Assembly: GCF_030812775.1 (NCBI RefSeq)
Contig: NZ_JAUSTI010000008.1
Span: 186,001 to 250,000 of the forward strand
Direction: 5' to 3'
DNA from: Paenibacillus tundrae
GTDB lineage: Bacteria; Bacillota; Bacilli; Paenibacillales; Paenibacillaceae
DNA length: 64,000 bases
The notes under the pieces are model-generated. The model was not told the DNA's origin and did not search any database. It saw only the letters and a program-made list of their open reading frames with translations. This document shows, piece after piece, positions 8,862-17,649 of this stretch (positions within the stretch are counted from its first letter, which is position 1; every line of letters begins with the position of its first letter). The position numbers and the translations under genes were made by a program.

Positions 8862-10622
8862 ATGAAACCTACTCACCAGACGACAACCTTCGATATCTTG
8901 TTCACCAGTGATCTGCACGGAGCCATCCGTCCGATACATTACAATACCAATGCCTATCGCCCAGCCGGGCTTGCCTTGCTAGCTACACTCATTCGTAAAG
9001 AACGTGAGCGTTCACCCGAATTGATGCTGGTGGATAATGGTGACTTACTACAAGGCTCTCCCCTGGCCTCCTATGCGGCTGCCAACGTATCCAAGCATCA
9101 TATTCATCCTTTCATTACCGTGTTGAATGAACTCGGCTATGATGCAGCAGTCATGGGAAATCACGAGTTCAATTATGGGCAGGAGCTGCTCCATGAAGCC
9201 GTTGAAGGCTCTACATTCCCATGGTTGTCTGCTAACATTGTTCGGACTCGTCCGCAAGAAGATCATGAAAGATTACTAGAAAGCGAGCAAGATGCTGCAG
9301 GGGAACAGCCGAGCTTCATGACGTATGGGGATGAATCCATTGTGATCCATGCTTACGGAGAGAATTCCAATGAAGATGCCAATGAAGGAAAGCATCCCAT
9401 CGCACCATTGGCTGCTGGAATTCCTGCATTTGGCTCTCCATATCTGGTTAAGACGTTGTCTACAGGTGTCAAAATTGCTTTATTAGGTGCGACTACACAC
9501 TACATCCCGAACTGGGAGCATCCCAAAAATATTGAAGGATTACAGTTCCTTGATGCGTTAGAGACCATTCGTACATGGGTTAATTACATTCGCGAAGTGG
9601 AGAAGCCAGATGTGCTTGTGGTTAGTTATCACGGTGGATTCGAAAGTGATCTAGCGACTGGGGAACCGGCCGAACGGTTGACTGGAGAGAATCAAGGGTA
9701 TGCGATCTGTCGAGATATCGAAGGGATTGATGTGCTTCTCACAGGACATCAACATCGCCAGCTCACTACCGAAATCCATGGTGTAACCGTCATTCAGCCT
9801 GGATTCAGTGGAAGCGGCATAGGGCATGTATCGGTTCAGTTACAGCAAAATTCGGATGGAGCATGGCAAATTACAGATAAACAGGCTAAGCTGCTACGCT
9901 TGGATGAACAGCAAGAGCTGGAACCCGATGATGTGATCATGAAACTTACGGATGAATTGGAAACTCAGGCTCAAGCCTGGTTAGATCAACCGATTGGCCA
10001 GGTATCTGGTGACTTGTCGATCTCCGATGCGACAACGCTCCGACTTCAGGCACATCCATTCATTGATTTTGTTCATCAGGTACAGATAGAAGCAACGGGA
10101 GCACAGCTCTCGAATACGGCCATGCTTAGTGAAGAAGCTCGCGGATTCGGAAGTCAGATCACGGTTCGGGATGTGTTATCGAATTTCATCTATCCTAATA
10201 CGCTTACCGTATTAGAGCTGAGTGGTCAGGATATTCGAGAAGCGTTGGAGCAAAGTGCACGCTACTTCGAACTAGATTCCTCAGGAAATGTTATCGTTAA
10301 CCCGGCCTACATCGAACCTAAACCACAGCATTACAATTATGATATGTGGGCAGGCATTGAATACGAGCTTGATATCTCTCAGCCTGTAGGCAATCGAGTC
10401 GTGAAGCTAGAGCGCAATGGCACACCGATTGCGATGGATAGCACATATTCTGTGGTGATGAATAGCTACCGTGCTGCTGGGGGAGGCGATTATGCTATGT
10501 ATCCAGGTAAAAAGGTGCTGCATGAAGGAGCCACGGATATGGCTGCATTAGTGGAAGATTATATTCGTAGACATCAGCCGTTGAAGGTACAGCCTGCGAA
10601 TAATTGGAAGGTTATTAACTAG
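8862..10622 (+). CDS. UshA/CpdB-family 5'-nucleotidase or cyclic-nucleotide phosphodiesterase, apparently cytoplasmic
   Basis: 586 aa metallophosphoesterase of the 5'-nucleotidase/2',3'-cyclic-nucleotide phosphodiesterase superfamily. The ATG at 8862 is chosen because GAGGAG lies at 8848-8853; the ORF continues upstream without an SD. N-terminal catalytic domain: DLHG (near residue 18), GNHEFNYG (near 99-106), SYHGGFESD and GHQHRQ supply the metal-binding Asp/Asn/His residues. The C-terminal substrate domain (about 385-570) contains the typical YRAAGGGDYAMYPG. No signal peptide or anchor is visible, unlike many family members. It is divergent from phnD, so it may share phosphate-starvation control. 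Confidence 0.85.
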   Translation: MKPTHQTTTFDILFTSDLHGAIRPIHYNTNAYRPAGLALLATLIRKERERSPELMLVDNGDLLQGSPLASYAAANVSKHHIHPFITVLNELGYDAAVMGNHEFNYGQELLHEAVEGSTFPWLSANIVRTRPQEDHERLLESEQDAAGEQPSFMTYGDESIVIHAYGENSNEDANEGKHPIAPLAAGIPAFGSPYLVKTLSTGVKIALLGATTHYIPNWEHPKNIEGLQFLDALETIRTWVNYIREVEKPDVLVVSYHGGFESDLATGEPAERLTGENQGYAICRDIEGIDVLLTGHQHRQLTTEIHGVTVIQPGFSGSGIGHVSVQLQQNSDGAWQITDKQAKLLRLDEQQELEPDDVIMKLTDELETQAQAWLDQPIGQVSGDLSISDATTLRLQAHPFIDFVHQVQIEATGAQLSNTAMLSEEARGFGSQITVRDVLSNFIYPNTLTVLELSGQDIREALEQSARYFELDSSGNVIVNPAYIEPKPQHYNYDMWAGIEYELDISQPVGNRVVKLERNGTPIAMDSTYSVVMNSYRAAGGGDYAMYPGKKVLHEGATDMAALVEDYIRRHQPLKVQPANNWKVIN

Positions 10623-10694
10623 AACGAGAGTCTTAACTTCAACTGAAAAGATTACAAAGACCACTTGGAGGTTAGAAAACCTCTACCAAATTAA

Positions 10695-10745
10695 TATAGC
10701 CTATGAAAGGTTCTCTATTCAGAATCTCTCGTAGGCTATTTCATC
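10695..10745. terminator. Bidirectional terminator
   Basis: ATAGCCTA...TTCT (10695-10713) pairs with AGAA...TAGGCTAT (10721-10739), followed by T-rich sequence. It lies between the converging nucleotidase gene and the 10776 gene. Confidence 0.65.
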
Positions 10746-10775
10746 TTATGATCGGCCAATCATTCGCCTCAACCT

Positions 10776-11102
10776 CTAAAAAGGTAATATACTGTTCACA
10801 ATGAGCGCGAGTATAAACAGAGCAATCCATACCAACAACAGGTTCGCCATAGCTATAGCCCACTTATACTTCCGTTTATGATAGAATCCCCAACAAGATA
10901 GTGATCCTAATACAGCAATTGGATAAGACATCAGTAAAGAAACGGCAGCATAGTTTGATGCATAGTCATATGAAGTTGGGGCATCAAACATAAACACGCT
11001 CATCATCAGCACGATTGGATACGCTAATAATGTTAATAAATATAAACCATTAAATAAAAAGAGCCATGTTGCAATTGTTGAGTTTTTCAATGTTTCAGAC
11101 AA
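10776..11102 (-). CDS. Small four-TM membrane protein, paralogue of the 31078 gene
   Basis: 108 aa with about four TM segments (LFNGLYLLTLLAYPIVLMM; AAVSLLMSYPIAVLGSLSC; AIAMANLLLVWIALFILALI). Read side by side it matches the 114-aa protein at 31078-31422 along its length: TLLAYP/TLLAWP, DAPTSYD/GAPTPVE, SYPIAVL/SYPISVI and LLLVWIALF/LPLLWIIAFF. Family function unknown. It appears to be a single gene. Confidence 0.65.
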   Translation of the reverse strand: MSETLKNSTIATWLFLFNGLYLLTLLAYPIVLMMSVFMFDAPTSYDYASNYAAVSLLMSYPIAVLGSLSCWGFYHKRKYKWAIAMANLLLVWIALFILALIVNSILPF

Positions 11103-11277
11103 CCTCCATTACCTATCTTCCCTTATACGAGTATACGGGGTTTGTGAATAAGCCCTATTATATCCACTTTGTGACATAACGTCATGGTTACCACTTCCAT
11201 ATTTAACCTGTGAAATATCTGATAGTTTGGAGTGGATACTGGTAACACACACTCCGTATGCAGGCAAAGATTAAAAA

Positions 11278-11323
11278 TAGAAAAGAGCAGGATCAGAGTG
11301 TCTCCCCTACTCCATCCCGCTCT
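11278..11323 (-). terminator. Terminator after the MATE gene
   Basis: On the minus strand an AGAGCGGGAT arm pairs with ATCCTGCTCT and is followed by TTTTC. It lies 23 nt after the stop codon of the transporter gene. Confidence 0.6.
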
Positions 11324-11345
11324 AATATCCAGCCTACGCCTAAGT

Positions 11346-12713
11346 TTAAGCATTGACTACAAGCTGATTGTTTTTTTGACTAATACGTCTGTAGTGGAAT
11401 ACAAACAGGATTAGCCCAAGAACACTTGTAATAATTTCAGTTATAGTCATAGACCAGATCACGCCTGTGAGACCAAAGTAATTATGGAAAATAATGATCA
11501 CTGGAATGAACAAGGTTCCTTGGCAGATTGCCATCACATTGGTTGGAATCCCCTCTCCAGCAGCTTTGAATATACCAGTAAACAGTCCAGTAAGCCCGGT
11601 GAACAGCGCTGAGATCAGCATCGCAATTAGGATAGCGGTTCCGGCCTCAAGCACCGATGAATCAGATGAGAACAGACGAATGACTTGTTCTTTAAATACA
11701 TAGACGATGCCGATAAAAATCACCGCGATCCCCGCAATATATAGCGTCGCCTGTTTATACGTGGCTTTTAATCGAGCAAAATTCCCACTTGCAAAATTAT
11801 GCGCCACGAGCGGAATAATTCCCATGAAGATCCCCATCGTTAGAAACTCAGGCAACTGCACAATCCGTAGCGCAATACCGAAGCCAGCGACAATATGATC
11901 ACCAAATGTCATTGCATAGTGGTTCAACAATAGAGTTGATACGATCAGGAATGACGTTTGCAGTAGTTCGGATACGCCAATCTTATACACCTCTAACTGA
12001 TCTTGCAGGTTCAGCTTCCAGTGCTTTAAGAAGCCTCTAAGATTCTCACTGCGATATGATAAATACCAGATATAATAGGCTGCTGAGCAAGCATTCGCCA
12101 ATACGATGGACAGCGCAGCACCGAATACATGCCAATCGAAGATAAGAATAAATAGTACATCCAATAAAATGCTGGCAACGATGCTAATGAACATACCATA
12201 CATTGATTCCCTCGATGCGCCTTCTGACCGAACCAACTGTTCCAGTGCAAAGTTCACGATGACAATCGCTCCACCTGCCAATAAGGTCATGGCGTACTGA
12301 CTCGTGTATGCATATACAGCCTGATTGGCGCCAAGTCCATGAACAATCGGGGTAATGAACAACCAAGAGATGAGGGCAATTAATAGACCAGCAGCTAAGC
12401 TGAAGTAAAGCGAGTAACCTGCAACCTTCTTCGCCTTCTCCCCTTCACCCGTAGCCGTTAGACGTGTAATGAAGGTGCCGCCACCGACTCCAAACATATT
12501 GCCAAATGCCATCAACACAGTGAAGATTGGTAAGCCGAGGGTAATCGCACTGAACATGCCTGTATCATGAACTAGACCAATGAAAAAAGCATTGATGAGG
12601 TTATACAACGTCCCCGCAGACATGCCCAACATCATAGGAATAGACAGATGCATAATGGATTTGTGGACAGGGGCTGTGCTCAGATAATAGGAGTTTGAAT
12701 GTTTTTCTTTCAA
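11346..12713 (-). CDS. MATE-family efflux transporter (MepA-like)
   Basis: 455 aa with about 12 TM helices in two homologous halves; a cation-coupled multidrug exporter by family. Family hallmarks include SIPMMLGMSAGTLYNLINAFFIG near the N-terminus and GVGGGTFITRLTATGEGEKAKK after the second helix. Length is normal for the family. A MarR gene lies directly upstream in the same orientation and the two promoters share a palindrome, so the transporter is probably MarR-controlled, as with MepR/MepA. The natural substrate cannot be read from sequence. Confidence 0.87.
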   Translation of the reverse strand: MKEKHSNSYYLSTAPVHKSIMHLSIPMMLGMSAGTLYNLINAFFIGLVHDTGMFSAITLGLPIFTVLMAFGNMFGVGGGTFITRLTATGEGEKAKKVAGYSLYFSLAAGLLIALISWLFITPIVHGLGANQAVYAYTSQYAMTLLAGGAIVIVNFALEQLVRSEGASRESMYGMFISIVASILLDVLFILIFDWHVFGAALSIVLANACSAAYYIWYLSYRSENLRGFLKHWKLNLQDQLEVYKIGVSELLQTSFLIVSTLLLNHYAMTFGDHIVAGFGIALRIVQLPEFLTMGIFMGIIPLVAHNFASGNFARLKATYKQATLYIAGIAVIFIGIVYVFKEQVIRLFSSDSSVLEAGTAILIAMLISALFTGLTGLFTGIFKAAGEGIPTNVMAICQGTLFIPVIIIFHNYFGLTGVIWSMTITEIITSVLGLILFVFHYRRISQKNNQLVVNA

Positions 12714-12744
12714 CGGAATTCCGCCTCTCTTTCAATTATAACAA

Positions 12745-12756
12745 TTAGAAATCTAA
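12745..12756. promoter_or_regulatory. Putative MarR operator upstream of the MATE gene
   Basis: TTAGA-AA-TCTAA is a palindrome with 5-bp arms, 32 nt upstream of the MATE start. The same arms with CA in the centre recur upstream of the marR gene (13346-13357), suggesting one regulator binds both. Confidence 0.5.
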
Positions 12757-12887
12757 GTTTTTAAACAAAAAATAAATATCGCTGCATTACCAACCAACAT
12801 TGGTAAACTGATCAATAGAACATAAACTGTTCGAATTCTAACTATTTAGATATGAGCAGTTAATCCTGCTCAGGTGTCTCCATCTTC

Positions 12888-13310
12888 TTAGAGGTTCTGA
12901 TTAACCTTGGTCAATAACTGCATCAATGTTGCCTGTTCTTCTTCGGTCAAGCTTGCCACAATCTCGTGCTCAACCTTGGCAAACATCTGGGCTACATCTT
13001 GAATCACTTGCTCACCCTTAGGCAAGACGTATAAGTTCTTCTGCCGTTCATTATCCGAAGGAATCTTCCGCTCGATATATCCGTTCTTCTCCAGGCCCTT
13101 CAGCATACTCGTAATCGTTGCATCCCGCCGGTTGAACGCCTCGGCTAGGTTTTTCTGAATCAACCCGTTATCCTGATGTTCATAGATATATCCGATGATT
13201 CGACCTTGTTGAGCATTAAGTCCTAACTCGTTCACTTGATCGTCGGCTTTGCGTTTGATCTTGATCCCAATCGTTTGAAATAGATCCGAATATGGCGTAT
13301 CTTTCCGCAT
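12888..13310 (-). CDS. MarR-family transcriptional regulator
   Basis: 140 aa winged-helix regulator. The central HTH and wing are readable (QKNLAEAFNRRDATITSMLKGLEKNGYIERKIPSDNERQKNLYVL, in family order), flanked by dimerisation helices. Members typically repress a neighbouring efflux gene and release DNA on ligand binding. It lies 174 bp upstream of the MATE gene in the same orientation. An operator-like palindrome precedes both genes, so autoregulation is likely. Confidence 0.88.
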   Translation of the reverse strand: MRKDTPYSDLFQTIGIKIKRKADDQVNELGLNAQQGRIIGYIYEHQDNGLIQKNLAEAFNRRDATITSMLKGLEKNGYIERKIPSDNERQKNLYVLPKGEQVIQDVAQMFAKVEHEIVASLTEEEQATLMQLLTKVNQNL

Positions 13311-13345
13311 GAGTACTCACCTCTCTTTTGTATGACTCTTTAAAG

Positions 13346-13357
13346 TTAGACATCTAA
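13346..13357. promoter_or_regulatory. Putative MarR operator upstream of marR
   Basis: TTAGA-CA-TCTAA, same arms as the site at 12745-12756, 36 nt upstream of the marR start codon. Confidence 0.5.
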
Positions 13358-13440
13358 GTGTTAGTGAGCTAAATATACATCCACCTCGTTACACTGTCAA
13401 GCATCATAATTATTACAATCCCGTGAATGCTGCACTACTC

Positions 13441-13564
13441 ATGATATGGCTGCCTAAGTGTAAAAAACATGACGAGGCCATGTTGAACAGCTCATCGGTG
13501 TAATCAAATCGCTGCCCAACCACCCTTCTCATGAAGCAGGGCACCGCCTGTTAGGCAGTATCAT
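13441..13564. ncRNA. Candidate structured RNA or small palindromic element, strand undetermined
   Basis: ATGATA plus CTGCCTAA (13441-13446, 13450-13457) pair with TTAGGCAG plus TATCAT (13551-13564): 14 bp with a 3-nt bulge, closing about 90 nt. The interior contains CATG...CATG (13469-13483) and GCCC/GGGC pairing (about 13514-13543). There is no ORF. I could not match SRP RNA, 6S RNA or any riboswitch. It could be a small RNA or a MITE-like element. Confidence 0.35.
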
Positions 13565-13591
13565 AACAACAAAGTACATTATTCAATTCAT

Positions 13592-13675
13592 GCAAAAACG
13601 GACAACCCTATAGATCAATGTCATTAAGTTTAGCTTATTTTAATGACATTGCCCTATAGATGTCCGTTTTTTTGT
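13592..13675. terminator. Long bidirectional terminator hairpin
   Basis: AAAAACGGACA (13594-13604) pairs with TGTCCGTTTTT (13661-13671); an inner CAATGTCATTAA/TTAATGACATTG stem (13616-13627 with 13640-13651) is perfect. CCCTATAGAT occurs on both sides as a direct repeat between the two stems. T-runs exist on both strands. It probably terminates the ABC exporter operon. Confidence 0.7.
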
Positions 13676-13777
13676 ATTCCCTATTTAATTGCTATCAACT
13701 GGGTTATGAATTCATCTCGTTCAACACCTGTGATACCGAGGAGACGTATCCGAGAATGCCAATGACTCACCCAGCCA

Positions 13778-15616
13778 TTATTGTGCTTTCTTGCGTAGCT
13801 GACTGTAATACAGCTCGCTGTAGAAGCCACCTTGTTCCAGCAAGACGTCATGCGAGCCTTGTTCCAACAGATGTCCATCCTTCAGCACGAGAATCCGATC
13901 TGCTTGGCGGATCGTGTTCAGCCTGTGAGCAATGACAAAGCTGGTACGCCCTTGCATAAGACGTTGCAGTCCCTCTTGAATTTTGATCTCCGTAACGGTA
14001 TCAATACTACTTGTCGCCTCATCTAACACAAGAATGGATGGGTCGGCCAGAATCGCGCGAGCGATGGCAAGCAGTTGCTTCTGTCCTTGACTGATGCCGC
14101 TGCCATCGGCCTGAAGCACTTTGTCATATCCACCCTTCATTCGCGTAATAAAGGAATGCGCATTGGCTAGTTTGGAGGCAATCTCCACCTCTTCGTCTGA
14201 TGCATCCAGACGCCCGAAGCGGATATTTTCCCGAATCGTCCCTTGAAATAAGAATGAATCCTGAAGAACAAATGCCATATGAGAACGCAGATTCTCTCGG
14301 CGAATGGTTGTGAGATCCCTTCCATCCACTGTCAGCGTACCCGCCGTTGGATCATAGAAGCGGGATAATAGCTGAATTAGCGTCGTTTTGCCTGCACCAG
14401 TTGGACCCACTAATGCAATCATCTCTCCCGGCTTCGCTTCAAAGCTAATTTCATGCAAAATGTCACGACCTTCATCGTATCCAAAGGAGACCCGGTCGAA
14501 GCGTACCGCTCCCTCTACCTTCTCAAGCGATACTGCTGCACCTTCATCCTTCGCTTCTTCATCTTCATCCAGCACTTCAAATACACGCTCTGCTCCGGCT
14601 ATTGCCGACAATAACGTATTCCACTGATTCGCAAGATCGTTCAGCGGACGTGTGAATTGACGAGCATACTCAACGAAAATGATGATGACACCGACGGTAA
14701 CCGTACCCTGAATTGCCAGAATACCGCCGATCCCTGCTACGATGGCGAAGCTCAGGTTGTTCAGTCCGTTCATCAGCTTCGGTATAAAACCAGAGATGGT
14801 CTGCGCCCAGAAGCCGGAAATCCGGATTCGAGTATTTCGCTCCTCAAACCCACGAATAACCCGTTCCTCTTGAGAAAATGCTTTAATGATGCGCTGACCA
14901 GATAACGTCTCTTCAATATATCCATTCAGTTCACCCAGATTACGCTGCCGTTCCTTGAAGAGTGGCCCTGTTCGACGCGTAATCCAGCGCATGCCAAGAG
15001 CCATAAGCGGTACGACGATAAATGTAAGCAAGGTCAGCAATGGACTCAGCCAGAGCATGACACCAAACGTTCCCAGTAGCGTTAATATACTTGAAAAAAT
15101 CTGGATGGCCGAGCTGTTCAATGTACCGCTAACATTCTCGATATCATTCGTAACCCGGCTCATAATCTCACCCTGCTGACGCTTGCCGAAGAATGGAATA
15201 GGCAATTTGTGCAGGTGGGAGAACAGGTCATACCGCATACGATATACCGTCTCCTGTGCGATTTCGATCATCCATATGTTTTGCAGCCAAGATGTTAGGG
15301 AGAACAATACATACACCGCAACCAGTCCAAGCAGGAACCTGGTCCAACTAGCGCTGGTTGATTCTCCATCCATAAAGCTATCTACTGCGACGCCCACCAT
15401 ATACGGCCCAAGCAGCGCAAGTGCTGAGCTTGCAAATACCATCAGTAGCACCAGTGAGAGCTTCACTTTGCGGCGTGCAAGATACGTCCAGATCCGCCCC
15501 AATGTGCCTGACCAATTCTTCGCCCTTGCCTTCGGCTTAGAGCCGCCGCCTTTGAGCGTTGCAGGATCAAGCGGTGGTGGCGGTTGACGGAAGGGTTCAA
15601 TGAATGCTTTGAACAT
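13778..15616 (-). CDS. ABC exporter half-transporter (heterodimer subunit 2)
   Basis: 612 aa: a cytoplasmic N-tail, six TM helices (about residues 55-340) and an ATPase domain. The ATG at 15616 is chosen: GGGGAGGG lies about 8 nt upstream, whereas the ATG at 15634 is inside that SD. Walker A is GPTGAGKTT and Walker B ILVLDEATSSIDT with the catalytic Glu, but the signature is ISQGQ instead of LSGGQ. Its partner has a canonical signature but Asp for the catalytic Glu. Together they predict a BmrCD/TM287-288-like heterodimer with one degenerate ATP site. It overlaps the upstream gene by 20 nt. Drug or lipid export is inferred. Confidence 0.88.
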   Translation of the reverse strand: MFKAFIEPFRQPPPPLDPATLKGGGSKPKARAKNWSGTLGRIWTYLARRKVKLSLVLLMVFASSALALLGPYMVGVAVDSFMDGESTSASWTRFLLGLVAVYVLFSLTSWLQNIWMIEIAQETVYRMRYDLFSHLHKLPIPFFGKRQQGEIMSRVTNDIENVSGTLNSSAIQIFSSILTLLGTFGVMLWLSPLLTLLTFIVVPLMALGMRWITRRTGPLFKERQRNLGELNGYIEETLSGQRIIKAFSQEERVIRGFEERNTRIRISGFWAQTISGFIPKLMNGLNNLSFAIVAGIGGILAIQGTVTVGVIIIFVEYARQFTRPLNDLANQWNTLLSAIAGAERVFEVLDEDEEAKDEGAAVSLEKVEGAVRFDRVSFGYDEGRDILHEISFEAKPGEMIALVGPTGAGKTTLIQLLSRFYDPTAGTLTVDGRDLTTIRRENLRSHMAFVLQDSFLFQGTIRENIRFGRLDASDEEVEIASKLANAHSFITRMKGGYDKVLQADGSGISQGQKQLLAIARAILADPSILVLDEATSSIDTVTEIKIQEGLQRLMQGRTSFVIAHRLNTIRQADRILVLKDGHLLEQGSHDVLLEQGGFYSELYYSQLRKKAQ

Positions 15617-17402
15617 GCGGCGTGCCCTCCCCATATTGTGATTGATAGATACGACGGTACAATTCCGATGAATCCATCAGGTCCTCATGTTTACCTTGCC
15701 CGATCAGACGTCCATCATCCAGCAGCAGAATTAGATCGGCCGAGGTTGTAGAGCTAATCTTCTGTGTAATGATAAAGGTTGTGCAAGATAGTTCCTCCAG
15801 TGCATCCAATAACCTTGCTTCTGTTGCCACATCCAGTGCACTTGTACTGTCATCCAGGATGAGAATGCTCGGACGACGGATTAATGCCCTTGCAATGGAT
15901 AAACGTTGCTTCTGTCCACCCGACAGATTCACGCCGCGTTGGCCTAACTGTGTATCATAACCATTCGGCAGCTTCTCGATGGTCTCATGAATCTGAGCAC
16001 GCTTCGCCGCTTCCTGAATCTCAGCCAGGGTTGCATCCTCTCGGCCCCAAGCGATGTTATCTCGAACGGAGCCTGTGAATAAGACGACCTCCTGAGGGAC
16101 ATAACCAATTGCCCCACGAAGCAACGAGGTATCCAGACGCTCTGCGTTGGTACCGTCAATCCGAATCTGACCCGTGTCCTCTGTGTATAGCCTTGGAATT
16201 AACTGTACAAGTGAAGACTTGCCTGAGCCTGTCGCTCCCATAATAGCAATGCGCTCACCTCGACGAGCAGAGAACGAGATATTTTCAAGTACCGTAATAT
16301 CACTGTTCGGATAATGAAAGCCAACATTCTTGAATTCAACGGCACCTTGTATTGATTGTTGTTTTGGAGTCAACATGGATGTTCCTTGTTCTGCTGATGG
16401 TGCAGACTGTCCTGATTCTGTAGAAAATGAATTCGCTGACTTCTGAGCCGACTCTGAATCGTCCTCAGTTTCAAACACTTCATTCAGCCGCTGCGCTGAA
16501 GCGCTTGCTCGGGAGAATGTCACCAGAATCCAAGATAAAGCAGACATCGCCCCAATGGTACGAAGCAGGTAGTTAATGACAGCGACTACTTCACCTACCG
16601 TTGCACTGCCCGAGTTAATATCTGCTCGCCCGAACCATAGCACAGCGATAATGCAGCCGTTCATCATAAGCAACATGAACGGCATCGTCGTCTCCGTCAG
16701 GCGTAGCGCGGAGATCGTACCTTTCATCAGCTTGCCGCTGAAGCCGGCAAAGCGTTCAATCTCATGGCCCATCCGCACGAAGACACGGATCAGCCGAATG
16801 CCTGTCAGATTCTCCTGGATGACTCCGTTGACGGCATCCAGTCTGCGCTGCACATTGCGGAACAGCAGCGCTGCCTTTTTAATCATCCAAACCACGACAA
16901 TAAGCAACACAGGCACCATAACGACCAGCAGTAGACCTAATCGCGGATTCACAACCACAGCCATAATCATGCTACCAATCACGACCAGAGGTACACGTGT
17001 CATGAATCGCAGACTCATGAAGACGGTATCCTGAACCTGGGTAACATCCCCTGTTAAGCGAGTAATGAGCGATGAGGTGGCGAAACGATTGAATACGGCG
17101 TAAGAGAACGCTTGCACTTTATCATACAGCTTCTCCCGCAGATCGTATCCGAATCCTAAGCTCGCATGGGAGGCAAAAAACGAACTGGCAATGCCGGCAG
17201 CAAAAGCAACAACCGCACTCGCCACAAGCACTCCGCCCCATAACCAGACGACGGACAGATCGCCTTCCTGAATGCCGTTATCGATAATCTTCGAGATGAG
17301 ATACGGCTGAGCTAGCTCCACTGCAAGCTCAATCAACATCATAACCAGAGCAGCAATGGCGGCAACTCGGTACTTCTTCAAGTAGTACAACAGCTTGATC
17401 AT
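15597..17402 (-). CDS. ABC exporter half-transporter (heterodimer subunit 1)
   Basis: 601 aa, six TM helices followed by an ATPase domain. Start at the second ATG (17402), with GGAGG about 7 nt upstream; the ATG at 17408 is too close to that SD. Walker A is GATGSGKSSL and the signature LSGGQKQRLSIARA, but Walker B ends ILILDDSTSALD, with Asp where the catalytic Glu is expected. A low-complexity Ser/Gln insert of about 40 residues sits between the membrane and ATPase domains. First gene of the two-gene exporter operon. Confidence 0.88.
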   Translation of the reverse strand: MIKLLYYLKKYRVAAIAALVMMLIELAVELAQPYLISKIIDNGIQEGDLSVVWLWGGVLVASAVVAFAAGIASSFFASHASLGFGYDLREKLYDKVQAFSYAVFNRFATSSLITRLTGDVTQVQDTVFMSLRFMTRVPLVVIGSMIMAVVVNPRLGLLLVVMVPVLLIVVVWMIKKAALLFRNVQRRLDAVNGVIQENLTGIRLIRVFVRMGHEIERFAGFSGKLMKGTISALRLTETTMPFMLLMMNGCIIAVLWFGRADINSGSATVGEVVAVINYLLRTIGAMSALSWILVTFSRASASAQRLNEVFETEDDSESAQKSANSFSTESGQSAPSAEQGTSMLTPKQQSIQGAVEFKNVGFHYPNSDITVLENISFSARRGERIAIMGATGSGKSSLVQLIPRLYTEDTGQIRIDGTNAERLDTSLLRGAIGYVPQEVVLFTGSVRDNIAWGREDATLAEIQEAAKRAQIHETIEKLPNGYDTQLGQRGVNLSGGQKQRLSIARALIRRPSILILDDSTSALDVATEARLLDALEELSCTTFIITQKISSTTSADLILLLDDGRLIGQGKHEDLMDSSELYRRIYQSQYGEGTPHVQSIH

Positions 17403-17608
17403 AAGCATTCCTCCGGCTCGGAGCGCTCTAAACGTATATTTTACTCCAGTTCAGAGCCTCCCTTAGACATGTTGTTTTCTCCACTTTGCCCACTATGTAA
17501 TCATTTCCTATGTACATATATGGTTATTATAACGTATTTTACAATCCTGCTTCTATTCTTATTACCCTACTTTTCTGCAAGAAATAGTCTTCCCCTCTTT
17601 TTTAACGC

Positions 17609-17634
17609 AAAAAAAAGGAAGGTATGCCCTTCCC
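17609..17634 (-). terminator. Terminator after the cotH-like gene
   Basis: On the minus strand GGAAGG-GCATA-CCTTCC is followed by eight T. It lies 16 nt beyond the stop codon. The remaining gap to the exporter start (17403-17608) holds only AT-rich promoter-like sequence. Confidence 0.75.
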
Positions 17635-17649
17635 AAGCTGTTTGGATGC

